Shown: positions 8,111-16,887 of the stretch, one piece after another
Layout of the letters: every line of letters starts with the position of its first letter
Position numbering within the stretch: position 1 is the stretch's first letter
DNA from: Nitrospiraceae bacterium UBA6905
Lineage (GTDB): Bacteria; Nitrospirota; Thermodesulfovibrionia; Thermodesulfovibrionales; UBA6898
NCBI GenBank assembly: GCA_002451165.1
Contig: DKBH01000021.1
Coordinates: forward strand, 1-58,073
Reading direction: 5' to 3'
DNA: 58,073 nt
Made by a program: the position numbers and the translations under genes
Notes under the pieces: generated by a model
The model's database searches: none
What the model saw: only the letters and a program-made list of their open reading frames with translations
Told to the model about the DNA's origin: nothing

Positions 8111-10199
8111 TACAGACCTTTCCATTCAGCAGGTCAGGGGGGTCGGGCCTCAGCGGGCCCGGCTCCTGGCGAAGCTCGGTATCCTCACGATTAGGGATGC
8201 CCTTACCTATTTGCCTTTTCGTTACGAAGACCGTTCACACATTATTCCTATATCTGAAATCCGACCTGGGGACATCCGTACCGCACGGGGAAAGGTCGTT
8301 GCCTGCAATGTCGTAAGACGTCGGGGAAGGAAGTTGATGATCTTTGAAGCTGTTCTTCACGATGATGGGCATTATCTAAAGGTCAAATGGTTCAATCAGC
8401 CCTTTATGCAGAAGCACGTTGTTCTTGGCTGCACCATGATCGTACACGGCAGGGTAAAGGAAAACGGCAGCGGTATGGCGTTGGAGATGGAGAACCCTGA
8501 GTATGAAATTATTAGTGATGATGCGGATTGCTGGATCCACACCAGTCGAGTCGTGCCGGTCTATCGGGTCACCGAGGGAATCAGCCAGAAACAATTCAGG
8601 AAGGTCATGTTCACGCTTGTACAGGAGCACGCAGCTGCACTGGAGGACGTGGTGCCGATACAGATCAGAGAGCGCAATGCACTGCCGGCACTTGCCGAAA
8701 GTCTGCGCGAACTGCACTTCCCTTTGAGCGCCGCACATATGCACGACCTTAACGGTGGGCAGAGCCGGTATCACCGCAGGCTGGCATTCGACGAGCTCTT
8801 CTTTGTTGCCCTGGGTCTTGCCATGCTCAAGAAGAGTCGCAAAAAGGGACGTGGCATCAGTTTTCGTCCCGTGGGACGTCTGAAAGAAAAGCTTCTGAGA
8901 TTGCTGCCCTTTTCGCTCACTACAGCTCAGCAACAGGTGATGGAGCAGATCAGCAGCGATATGCAACAGCCCTATCCCATGCACCGCCTGCTCCAGGGAG
9001 ATGTAGGATGCGGTAAAACGGTGGTCGCTCTTGCAGCCATGCTGGATGCTGTGGAATGCGGTTATCAGGCAGCGCTTATGGCACCTACTGAGACCCTTGC
9101 TGAACAGCATTATCTGAATATTCGCCCGTTCATTGAACAGCTTGGTCTTTCCGGCGATCTCCGTTCCAGCAGTTCCGGCGCTCGGACAGGGGGCCATTCC
9201 GGCGAATGCACGGCTGATATCACCGTGGGTACCCATGCGCTTATCCAGAAGCGGCTGACATTTCGGAGACTGGGTCTGGCGGTGATTGATGAGCAGCATA
9301 AGTTTGGCGTTATGCAGAGAGCCCTGCTCAGAAAAAAAGGGATGAATCCTGATGTCCTGGTGATGACGGCTACGCCGATACCACGATCTCTTGCTCTTAC
9401 CTTGTATGGCGACCTTGACTATTCCGTGATACGGGAACGACCGTCCGGCAGGAAACCGATTGCTACAACATGGGTTGCAGCTGATCGCAAGGAGGAGATA
9501 GTCGCTATCCTGAAGCAGGAGATCCATAGGGGACGGCAGGTGTATGTTGTATATCCGGCAATTGAGGATACTGAGACTTCGGGATTGAGGTCTGCCCTGC
9601 AGGGAAAAGAGGCATTTGAAAAAAAATTCCCGGAATACCGGATCGGATTGCTGCACGGGCGGATGCGACCGGAAGATCGCGAGCAGGTGATGGAGCGTTT
9701 CAGGAGCGGGAACATCGATATCCTTGTCAGCACGACGGTGATAGAGGTGGGAGTCGATGTGCCGAATGCGACGGTGATGCTTATTGTCCATGCTGAGCGA
9801 TTCGGCCTCAGTCAACTGCACCAACTGAGAGGGAGGGTTGGGCGGGGAACCGACAGTGCATGCTGTATTTTAATCGCTTATCCACCAATAGGCGAGGACG
9901 CAGGACGCAGGCTCAGCGTCATGGTCGAGACGAACGACGGATTCAGAATCGCCGAGGAGGACCTCAGCATGAGAGGTCCCGGTGAGTTTCTGGGAACCCG
10001 TCAGGCAGGGCTGCCGGAACTGAAGAATGCGGATCTCGTGAAGGATGCTATAATCCTTGAGTTGGCAAGACGGGAAGCGTCTGATCTCATTGCGCACGAT
10101 GAAGTACTGAGAAAATTTGCTTTTCTAAAAGAACAGGTTGATGTATTCTGGAATGAAAAGGCCGATATCTTCAGACAAGGTAATGGAGGCAGGAAATGA
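8097..10199 (+). CDS. recG: ATP-dependent DNA helicase RecG
   Basis: About 700 residues. The wedge/OB domain occupies about residues 1-280; Walker A is GDVGCGKT (near 301-308), motif Ia APTETLAEQH, the DEQH box with HKFGVMQR near 397, motif III MTATPIPRSLALT, and motifs V/VI VSTTVIEVGVDVPNA and HQLRGRVGRG. RecG remodels stalled forks and Holliday junctions. I start at the ATG 8097, which gives the family N-terminus (SIQQVRGVGPQRARLL); upstream in-frame codons lie inside nusA. A serine/glycine-rich stretch follows motif Ia (about residues 352-367) in place of the usual sequence. Confidence 0.96.
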   Translation: MKSSSTDLSIQQVRGVGPQRARLLAKLGILTIRDALTYLPFRYEDRSHIIPISEIRPGDIRTARGKVVACNVVRRRGRKLMIFEAVLHDDGHYLKVKWFNQPFMQKHVVLGCTMIVHGRVKENGSGMALEMENPEYEIISDDADCWIHTSRVVPVYRVTEGISQKQFRKVMFTLVQEHAAALEDVVPIQIRERNALPALAESLRELHFPLSAAHMHDLNGGQSRYHRRLAFDELFFVALGLAMLKKSRKKGRGISFRPVGRLKEKLLRLLPFSLTTAQQQVMEQISSDMQQPYPMHRLLQGDVGCGKTVVALAAMLDAVECGYQAALMAPTETLAEQHYLNIRPFIEQLGLSGDLRSSSSGARTGGHSGECTADITVGTHALIQKRLTFRRLGLAVIDEQHKFGVMQRALLRKKGMNPDVLVMTATPIPRSLALTLYGDLDYSVIRERPSGRKPIATTWVAADRKEEIVAILKQEIHRGRQVYVVYPAIEDTETSGLRSALQGKEAFEKKFPEYRIGLLHGRMRPEDREQVMERFRSGNIDILVSTTVIEVGVDVPNATVMLIVHAERFGLSQLHQLRGRVGRGTDSACCILIAYPPIGEDAGRRLSVMVETNDGFRIAEEDLSMRGPGEFLGTRQAGLPELKNADLVKDAIILELARREASDLIAHDEVLRKFAFLKEQVDVFWNEKADIFRQGNGGRK

Positions 10200-10507
10200 G
10201 AAAGATATTCGAAGATTTCAAAAAAGGCATGGAAAAGGTGCGATGGTTTGCACGTCTTTTTGCCGAGCGCCTGAAGATCGAGATTTCCATATTCAGGTTA
10301 CTCTACGATTCCAACAGAATGCGCAAGACCCGGGAGGAATTGCTGAAAAAGATCGGTGAACGGGTCATGGAACTCAGGGGACATCACGATAAGAACATAC
10401 TGAAAGATACGGTGATCGCAGATGCTCTCAGTGAGATCGCGAAGCTTGAGGAGAGCATGGAAGCAACGCGCGCTAAGGCATCTGATATCGGCAGGGTAAC
10501 GGAATAA
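10196..10507 (+). CDS. Small conserved-looking helical protein, function unknown
   Basis: 103 residues, highly charged, no signal peptide or membrane helix. Almost entirely predictable as amphipathic helix, with coiled-coil potential around residues 60-95 (IADALSEIAKLEESMEA). The start overlaps the recG stop as ATGA, and the prepilin peptidase follows after 5 bases, so it is translated as part of this operon. I do not recognise a family. Confidence 0.75.
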   Translation: MRKIFEDFKKGMEKVRWFARLFAERLKIEISIFRLLYDSNRMRKTREELLKKIGERVMELRGHHDKNILKDTVIADALSEIAKLEESMEATRAKASDIGRVTE

Positions 10508-10512
10508 GTGCT

Positions 10513-11292
10513 TTGTACGCAATCGTTGTTATCTTCGGCGCGCTTATCGGGTCATTTTTAAATGTCTGCATCTATCGGATGCCCCGGGGCATTTCGATTG
10601 TTTGGCCTTCCTCGCGGTGTTCTTCTTGCAACAAGCCTATCATGCCATGGGATAATATTCCCGTACTGAGTTTTCTTTTGCTGGGAGGCGCGTGCAGGAA
10701 CTGCCGGGCGCGGATACCGCTTCGGTATCCCCTCGTCGAGATTTTGAATGCTGTCTGCTATGTAGTACTCTTGTGGCGGTTTGGTCTAGGGTGGCCGTTT
10801 CTGGCCTATGCTCTGTTTTGCTCGGGACTGATCGTTATTACATTCATAGATATCGAATTCCAGATCATCCCTGACCGAATCACGCTTCCTGGTATTCCGA
10901 TCGGACTTCTTGCGGGGTCGCTGCTTTTGCCGGACCCTTTCCTCAGGGCGGCGTCACTGGGATGGAGGAATTCTCTCATTGGCGCAGCCACAGGTTTTTT
11001 CTTTTTTTATCTCGTGGCTGCAGCCGGTGAGAAGGTGTTCAAAAAGGAGGCCATGGGTGGCGGTGACATAAAGATGATGACCATGGTCGGAGGATTTATC
11101 GGCTGGAAGGGCGTCATTCTGACAACGTTTCTCGGTAGCCTTCTGGGCTCGGTTGTCGGTGTTCTCATGATGATCTTTGCCGGAAGGGAGCGGGGGAGCC
11201 TTATCCCTTTCGGGCCGTTCCTCGCAGCAGGAGCCGCAGTCTCCCTGGCCTTCGGGCAGGAGATCATATTCTGGTATCTTTTTCGGGGATGA
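10513..11292 (+). CDS. pilD: Prepilin leader peptidase / N-methyltransferase
   Basis: 259 residues, integral membrane. The N-terminal domain has two CxxC pairs (CSSCNKP and CRNCRAR) that bind zinc, and the aspartyl peptidase motifs are DIEFQIIPD and GGGDIKMM. It cleaves and methylates type IV prepilins or type II secretion pseudopilins at the inner membrane. The best start is the TTG at 10513 (LYAIVVIFGALIGSFLN); no in-frame ATG precedes the first helix. No pilin genes are nearby. Confidence 0.95.
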   Translation: MYAIVVIFGALIGSFLNVCIYRMPRGISIVWPSSRCSSCNKPIMPWDNIPVLSFLLLGGACRNCRARIPLRYPLVEILNAVCYVVLLWRFGLGWPFLAYALFCSGLIVITFIDIEFQIIPDRITLPGIPIGLLAGSLLLPDPFLRAASLGWRNSLIGAATGFFFFYLVAAAGEKVFKKEAMGGGDIKMMTMVGGFIGWKGVILTTFLGSLLGSVVGVLMMIFAGRERGSLIPFGPFLAAGAAVSLAFGQEIIFWYLFRG

Positions 11293-11322
11293 TGCCGAGG
11301 CGATTTTGGTGAGATATCTGCC

Positions 11323-12579
11323 ATGAACATGCAACAGATCCAGTTACTGTTGACAACCGCTATCATCCTTCTGGTTTTGCTTATTCTCTTCGTCATTATC
11401 AGGAACATTCATGGTTACCGTAGAAAAAAAACAGAACAGGATGACAGAGATACGTCGCAGGTCGGGTTTGTTGTTGATACATTTCATGAGTTGGTCTCAA
11501 GGCTTAAGGAAAAGGAGCGGGAGCTTGAAAGCCTGAAAAGCAGGGCAGAGGAACGTGCATCGTCCATTGAGGTCTACAATGAGAACATCTTTCAATCAGT
11601 GCCGAGTGGACTGGTGAGCTTTGACCAGGATCTTAGGATTACCCGGATGAATGCCGCTGCTCTGAAGATCCTCGGTCTTCGGGAGGAGGTTATCGGCAGG
11701 GATTATGCGGAGATATTTCAAAGCCCTCTCCGTGATATGATTGCCGAGCGAAAGGTCATGGGGAGGGGGGAGACCGCTTATACAGACAGCAGCGGCAAGA
11801 GACTGTGGATCGGGCTTTCACTTTCTCCGCTCAAAGACAGTAATAACACCGTTATTGGCCAGCTCCTCGTGTTTACCGATCTTACGGAGCTCAAGGCGTT
11901 TCAGTCGCAGAGGGAGCTGCGGGACAGACTCTCGACACTGGGCGAGATGTCCGCCGGCATTGCACATGAATTGCGAAATCCCATGGGGGTCATATCAGGT
12001 TACACCAAGATCCTTTCACGGAAGGTCGGTGATGCGCTGAAGCCCGCGGTCTTGGCGATCAACGGGGAGATCGATGTCATGAACAGGATCATAACCGACT
12101 TTCTTACCTTTGCCCACCCTGCAGACCCGGTTTTGGGAAATGTCGATCTTGCGGCTCTGGTAAAAAGCTGCAGCGAAATGCTCGATGACGCTGCGCAAAA
12201 GATCGTTTTTTCGGCCGATGTATCGTGCCTTCCGGTCATCCGGGGCGACGAGATCCTGCTCAGACAGGCATTGACGAATCTGCTCGTAAACGCTGTTGAG
12301 GCCATGCCTGACGGCGGAGAGATCAGCATCTCATGTTCCATGAACGGGCCGAACGCTCTCCTCTGTATGACAGATACCGGACATGGCATACCGGAAAACA
12401 TCAGAGACCGTATATTCCTTCCTTTCTATACGACAAAGGAGCGCGGTACGGGGCTTGGTCTTGCAATCGTCCATAAGATCATCGTTTCGCATGGGGGATC
12501 GATCAGGGCAGAATCATCGTCTGATGGTACAGCGTTCATCGTCGCCCTTCCTCACGAGATAATACGGGGCAGATCCTGA
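11323..12579 (+). CDS. Membrane-anchored PAS sensor histidine kinase
   Basis: 418 residues: one N-terminal transmembrane helix (about residues 5-27), a coiled-coil linker (about 50-80), a PAS domain (about 85-200, NIFQSVPSGLVSFDQDLRI), the phosphoacceptor helix with AHELRNPMGVI (H near 219), and an ATPase domain with N box (NLLVNAVEAM), G1 (DTGHGIP) and G2 (GTGLGLAIV). No extracytoplasmic domain, so the signal is cytoplasmic. No response regulator gene is adjacent. The NtrB/AtoS-like type often controls sigma54 activators encoded nearby, but none is seen here. Confidence 0.93.
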   Translation: MNMQQIQLLLTTAIILLVLLILFVIIRNIHGYRRKKTEQDDRDTSQVGFVVDTFHELVSRLKEKERELESLKSRAEERASSIEVYNENIFQSVPSGLVSFDQDLRITRMNAAALKILGLREEVIGRDYAEIFQSPLRDMIAERKVMGRGETAYTDSSGKRLWIGLSLSPLKDSNNTVIGQLLVFTDLTELKAFQSQRELRDRLSTLGEMSAGIAHELRNPMGVISGYTKILSRKVGDALKPAVLAINGEIDVMNRIITDFLTFAHPADPVLGNVDLAALVKSCSEMLDDAAQKIVFSADVSCLPVIRGDEILLRQALTNLLVNAVEAMPDGGEISISCSMNGPNALLCMTDTGHGIPENIRDRIFLPFYTTKERGTGLGLAIVHKIIVSHGGSIRAESSSDGTAFIVALPHEIIRGRS

Positions 12580-12681
12580 CCGTCTCACCGTTCCGCTGCA
12601 TGTAATGGAGGTGATAGCGATCAGCAGGGACATCGCAATGCCAGGATCAGGATAAGCTAAAGATGGAATGACATCTCTGTG

Positions 12682-13380
12682 TCAGTAGAAAAGCCGAAAC
12701 AGCAGAAACGTGACTGTTGCCCCCATAACAGCACCGAGAATAACTTCCCAAACGGTATGCGTCCGCACGGCTATTCTGCTCTGGGCTATCCAGACCGCAA
12801 GAAGAAAGCAGAGCATGGAAATGAAGACGTTCTCCGTAATAAACGTCACCGAGACCCAGACCGAGAAGGCGAGCGCTGAGTGGCCGCTCGGCATTCCGCC
12901 GCTCAACGGCAGCCCCTTGCCGAAATACGCCTTGGTAATGATTACGGCAATCACGACAAGGATGAACGCGATCAGTGAAATTTCCTCTTTCGAGTGCTTG
13001 GCGATATGGAAACCTTCGATGAAGATCGACTTTACATAGGGGAACAGTACCACATAACCAAGGAGCGCAGCGCCGAAGGCGGTAATGAGAACAGCGCCAG
13101 CAGCGATGTCCTTGGCGATGCGAGCCTTTTCGGAATAGTCCGGTGAAATCAGGTCGACGACCGCCTCTATCGCGCTGTTCATCATCTCGGCCCCGAGGAC
13201 CAGAATGACCGCAAGAGCGATGATGATGAGTTCTTCGTTTGAGACGCCGACCATATAACTAAAAAAAAGCACTGCTGCGGCAGACAGGAAATGATACCGC
13301 AGATGCCGCTGCGTCTTGGTCCCGTGGAGAATACCCTCTATGGCATAATTTGTGCTCTTAAGCCATTTCCTGAAGGGCAT
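12682..13380 (-). CDS. Diacylglycerol/undecaprenol kinase fused to PAP2 phosphatase
   Basis: 232 residues combining two enzymes. Residues about 1-120 are a DgkA-type kinase (HLRYHF, AEMMNSAIEAVVDL with the catalytic Glu, and AKDIAAGAV). Residues about 125-232 are a PAP2 phosphatase with SGGMPSGHSALAF (motif 2) and the final His/Arg segment SRIAVRTHTVWEV. It probably phosphorylates and dephosphorylates lipid alcohols (diacylglycerol or undecaprenol) in the inner membrane. Last gene of the long minus-strand run, overlapping ybeY by 23 bases. KxxxxxxRP of motif 1 is not obvious, so phosphatase activity is less certain. Confidence 0.88.
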   Translation of the reverse strand: MPFRKWLKSTNYAIEGILHGTKTQRHLRYHFLSAAAVLFFSYMVGVSNEELIIIALAVILVLGAEMMNSAIEAVVDLISPDYSEKARIAKDIAAGAVLITAFGAALLGYVVLFPYVKSIFIEGFHIAKHSKEEISLIAFILVVIAVIITKAYFGKGLPLSGGMPSGHSALAFSVWVSVTFITENVFISMLCFLLAVWIAQSRIAVRTHTVWEVILGAVMGATVTFLLFRLFY

Positions 13381-13816
13381 TGCGCAGCTCCTGTTCCTTT
13401 CTTTTCATGAGCGACTTCCGGTGTCGTCCTTTTTCATGGTCATAGCCAAGGAGATGCAGCAGACCGTGTGTCAACAGTCTAAGGATCTCTTCATGGAGGG
13501 AGACACGGCATGCTTCTGCTTGAAGCGCCGCCCGCGGAATCGAAATGACAATATCTCCCAGCAGCAGCGGCATGGAATGAGCGGTAGCAGAGGATCGTCC
13601 CGACGGCGTATCCATCGGGAAGGAAAGTACATCTGTATCCCTAGGAATACCGCGATAACGGGCATTCAGTGACTTCACCCTCGCGCTTCCGGCGAATACG
13701 ATACTGACTTCGGCATCTTCAAGCAGGAGCAGTGCAGCTACCGTAGCGAAGTCCTTTCGGACCCTACGCAGATCTAGTCTTTTCGATCTTTGCAGATTCT
13801 GTATGCGAATTACCAT
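13358..13816 (-). CDS. ybeY: Endoribonuclease / rRNA maturation factor YbeY
   Basis: 152 residues. The zinc-binding signature HGLLHLLGYDHEKGRH is at residues about 118-133, preceded by NARYRGIPRDTDVLSFP and LGDIVISI. It takes part in 16S rRNA 3' end processing and ribosome quality control. It overlaps pgpH by 53 bases and the DgkA/PAP2 gene by 23. The phoH-pgpH-ybeY-dgkA order is widely conserved, supporting the assignment. Confidence 0.96.
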   Translation of the reverse strand: MVIRIQNLQRSKRLDLRRVRKDFATVAALLLLEDAEVSIVFAGSARVKSLNARYRGIPRDTDVLSFPMDTPSGRSSATAHSMPLLLGDIVISIPRAALQAEACRVSLHEEILRLLTHGLLHLLGYDHEKGRHRKSLMKRKEQELRNALQEMA

Positions 13817-15245
13817 TGCTGAAGTCGAATCCGGGATAGTCGATCCTTTTATGCAAGATACCGGTAAGGATATAAATGAAGTGCTTCTTGATTTCCGAGA
13901 TATCTTTGAGCGTCAGCTCGCAGTCGTCGAGCTGACCTTCCAGGAAGATATGATTGATGATTTTTTCCACCAGTGCCGCAATCCGGGCCGGTGTCGGATC
14001 GTTCAGCACCTTGGATGACGCCTCTACAGCATCGGCCATCATCACCAACGCGGCAACGCGCGTCTGCGGTTTAGGCCCAGGGTACTTGTATTCGTCTTCA
14101 GCGGGTATAGCGTCGTGGAGCATATCTTTTGCCTTCTGATAAAAAAAGCTGATCAGTGCGGTGCCGTGATGCTGTTTAATGATGTCGATGATCGTCTGCG
14201 GCAGTTTATACTGCCGGGCGAGTTCTACACCTTCCTTCACATGACTGATGATAATCATGCTGCTCATGTGCGGCGTGAGCTTTTCGTGTCTGCTTGGTGC
14301 GCCGCTCTGGTTTTCCACAAAATAATCGGGCATCTTCGCCTTCCCGATGTCGTGATAATACGAGCTTACCCGGGCAAGCAGCGGATTGACGCCGATCGCT
14401 TCTGCTGCGGACTCGACGAGGTTGCCGACGATCACACTGTGATGATATGTTCCGGGCGCATTGATCATCAACATCTTCATGAGCGGCTGGTTAAGATCGA
14501 GAAGTTCGAGCAGGCTGATGTCCGTCGTGATCTTAAATGCGTATTCCAGAAGTGGCAGGAGGAGCGATACGAGAGCGGATACCGTGACCCCGGAAAAGGC
14601 GGCCAATGCTATTGCTGTCGGTGCAATGTCCGTGAAAAGTTCTTCCTGCGAGATGAGAAGAATCACGACGAGGCACATGTTAACGAGAATAACGAAGAGC
14701 CCTCCGCGGAGCAGGGCGGTACGCTTCTTGCATCGGATGACGCTGAATGCGGCCGTAAGGCTTCCAACAAAAGTATAGATCGGGAAGAACGCGTCCCATA
14801 GCCAGTAGCCCGACAGGAGACTTACGGTAAATGAAAAGGTGATCGCCGTATGGAAATCGAAGAGCAGCGTAACCAGCATCGCTCCGGCCGCGATCGGGAC
14901 GCCGTACACCACCACCCGTAAATCCGCCGCACCCAGTCCCTTCATCAGTCCGGTCAAGGCATATGCCGAGATCCGACTGATCAGAAGCGTACCAACGATC
15001 ATGATGCCGAGCAGAAGAAGCATGCTGCGATTGTTCACATAGGCCGGCTTGTACCGCATAATGTCGCGATAAAGGACGAAGAGGAGGACGAACGAGACGA
15101 GCATGCCGCCGACGAAACGTGACGGCGTTGCGTCGGCCGTAAGCAGCAGCGACGTAATGACCGACACGACTGCAATATATGTGATCACGAGCCAATCGGA
15201 CTTCGCAGCCGACTCGGTCTTAGGTTTCGGTAGTTCTGTTTTCAT
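13764..15245 (-). CDS. pgpH: 7TM-HD family phosphodiesterase (PgpH-like, shortened)
   Basis: About 493 residues from the ATG at 15245, chosen because it follows the phoH end with a small overlap. Residues about 20-250 hold seven transmembrane helices; residues about 270-480 hold an HD domain (GNLVESAAEAIG, then SSYYHDIGKAKMPDYF with the HD pair, and the later KQHHGT). PgpH-type HD proteins hydrolyse c-di-AMP. Family members are usually around 700 residues with a large extracytoplasmic 7TMR-HDED domain after the first helix; that domain is missing here. Confidence 0.9.
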   Translation of the reverse strand: MKTELPKPKTESAAKSDWLVITYIAVVSVITSLLLTADATPSRFVGGMLVSFVLLFVLYRDIMRYKPAYVNNRSMLLLLGIMIVGTLLISRISAYALTGLMKGLGAADLRVVVYGVPIAAGAMLVTLLFDFHTAITFSFTVSLLSGYWLWDAFFPIYTFVGSLTAAFSVIRCKKRTALLRGGLFVILVNMCLVVILLISQEELFTDIAPTAIALAAFSGVTVSALVSLLLPLLEYAFKITTDISLLELLDLNQPLMKMLMINAPGTYHHSVIVGNLVESAAEAIGVNPLLARVSSYYHDIGKAKMPDYFVENQSGAPSRHEKLTPHMSSMIIISHVKEGVELARQYKLPQTIIDIIKQHHGTALISFFYQKAKDMLHDAIPAEDEYKYPGPKPQTRVAALVMMADAVEASSKVLNDPTPARIAALVEKIINHIFLEGQLDDCELTLKDISEIKKHFIYILTGILHKRIDYPGFDFSNGNSHTESAKIEKTRSA

Positions 15246-16185
15246 GACGTTCGTATGCCTTAATGATCTCCTGTACGAGTTTGTGCCGAACAACATCGCG
15301 TTTCGAGAAATTGACGAAGGTTATGCCTTCGATGCCCTCAAGAATGCGGATCACTTCGACCAGCCCCGACGGCCTGCCGGTGGGCAGGTCAATCTGGGTG
15401 ACGTCGCCGGTTATGACCGCCTTTGAGTTGAAGCCCAGACGCGTCAGAAACATCTTCATCTGCTCGGTCGTAGTGTTTTGGGCCTCGTCCAGAATGACAA
15501 AGGCATCATTTAGGGTACGGCCTCTCATAAAGGCCAACGGTGCGATCTCGATCACGCCGCGTTCAATCATTTTAAGTGATTTTTCCGCTTCCATCATATC
15601 ATAGAGAGCATCATAGAGCGGCCGGAGGTAGGGGTTCACCTTCTCCTGAATATCGCCGGGCAGAAAGCCGAGCTTTTCGCCGGCCTCGATGGCGGGTCGG
15701 GCAAGAACAATTCTGCTGACCTGCTTCTTCAGAAAGGTATTTACCGCCATCGCCATCGCAAGATAGGTCTTGCCGGTCCCGGCCGGGCCGATGCCGAACA
15801 CGATGTCATGATTGCGGATAGCGTCAAGATAGCGCTTCTGGTTGTCCGTTTTCGGGATGATAAAGCGACGCTTGGAAGAAACGGGCACGTTCTTGGTGAA
15901 GAGGTCCTTCAAGGACAGCGCTTCTCCCTCGGATATGGCTCTGACAGCAAACCGGATGTCCTCGGGTCGCAGATTATATCCCTGTGCACTAATCTCCCTC
16001 AGATCCCGGATAAGCGACTCAGCTGTCCGGACTCGCGCATCATCACCCTTAAGAAATATCCTGTCGCCCCGATAACTGGCAGAAATGCCGAGTGACTCTT
16101 CGATGAGCTTCAGGTTCTTTTCTATACTGGTGAAGAGGATGGGCAGTTCCCGTTCACTGTCAAATGCTATCTCTACGGTGTTCGT
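15220..16185 (-). CDS. phoH: PhoH-family ATPase, apparent ACG start
   Basis: Read to 16185 the protein has 321 residues, the family's usual length: an N-terminal KH-like domain (about 1-95) and a P-loop ATPase (GIGPAGTGKTYLA, then VILDEAQNTT and the LTRLGFNSKAVITGD sensor region). The first in-frame ATG/GTG/TTG is TTG at 15912, which would remove the whole first domain. Upstream the frame stays open to the TAA at 16195-16197, and the only well placed codon is ACG at 16185, five bases after AAGGAG. Either a rare ACG start or a base error turning ATG into ACG. Role: RNA-linked ATPase near ybeY. Confidence 0.85.
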   Translation of the reverse strand, partial: TNTVEIAFDSERELPILFTSIEKNLKLIEESLGISASYRGDRIFLKGDDARVRTAESLIRDLREISAQGYNLRPEDIRFAVRAISEGEALSLKDLFTKNVPVSSKRRFIIPKTDNQKRYLDAIRNHDIVFGIGPAGTGKTYLAMAMAVNTFLKKQVSRIVLARPAIEAGEKLGFLPGDIQEKVNPYLRPLYDALYDMMEAEKSLKMIERGVIEIAPLAFMRGRTLNDAFVILDEAQNTTTEQMKMFLTRLGFNSKAVITGDVTQIDLPTGRPSGLVEVIRILEGIEGITFVNFSKRDVVRHKLVQEIIKAYERHENRTTET

Positions 16186-16194
16186 AGGCGCTCC

Positions 16195-16887
16195 TTATTC
16201 CGCACGGGTCGTGACGTACGCGTGCAGTCCCTCCGTCTTCTTGAGTTTCAGGGCGAGCACATCGGCATTTTTTTTGTCTTTGAACTCTCCTGTTTTAACT
16301 TTATATATGTTGTGCCCCTTCTCGTCTTTTGCCGATGTAATGTATGGCTTGTATCCTTTTTTCTCAAAAGAGACTTTCAATTGGTTCGCATCTGCAGCGC
16401 TGTTGAATGCGCCGATCTGAACCGTATACTGTCTGTCTTTTTCATCTGCCGCCGCCTCCTGCGGGGATGCGCCAGACGTCTTTTTCGAGCCACTACGCGA
16501 AGTAACCTTACCTTCGTTTTTTGACGGTGTTACAAGTTCTTGTTGCTGCGACGATACAGCCGCAGGCCTGTTACGGTTCTGCCGGTCCCGAGCATCAAGA
16601 GGCTCCACGGTTTCTGCGGATATCTCCTCGACGGTGTATTGCGAAGAGCCTGTTCGCGCGATTTCCTCCTTCTGAACGCGCGGGGCAGATAGCGGTTCCG
16701 GAAGGTTCTGCTGTGTAGTTCCTTCAGCAGCCTGCAGCGGAGAAGCCACCTGACGGTCGACGGTATTCTTGCCGACAAAATACCCCAAGGTAAAGCTCAG
16801 GCCGGAAAAGACAATTACCAAGACGATAATGAATGCTCTGCCGAGAAGGAGTCCGGAAGGCCCTTCTGGAAACAAACCTTCATTCAT
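16195..16887 (-). CDS. SPOR-domain envelope protein
   Basis: 230 residues. A single N-terminal signal-anchor helix (about residues 17-39) is followed by a low-complexity Gln/Pro/Ser linker (about 45-145) and a C-terminal SPOR domain (about 150-230, YTVQIGAFNSAADANQL and YKVKTGEFKDKKNAD). SPOR domains bind denuded glycan strands at the division septum. It lies 9 bases upstream of phoH and overlaps queA by 4 bases. Partner and exact role are unknown. Confidence 0.92.
   Translation of the reverse strand: MNEGLFPEGPSGLLLGRAFIIVLVIVFSGLSFTLGYFVGKNTVDRQVASPLQAAEGTTQQNLPEPLSAPRVQKEEIARTGSSQYTVEEISAETVEPLDARDRQNRNRPAAVSSQQQELVTPSKNEGKVTSRSGSKKTSGASPQEAAADEKDRQYTVQIGAFNSAADANQLKVSFEKKGYKPYITSAKDEKGHNIYKVKTGEFKDKKNADVLALKLKKTEGLHAYVTTRAE

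Noticed and set aside
8376..9824. 482-codon minus-strand frame inside recG
   Set aside because: It is a shadow of recG; the recG frame has full family conservation over the same bases.
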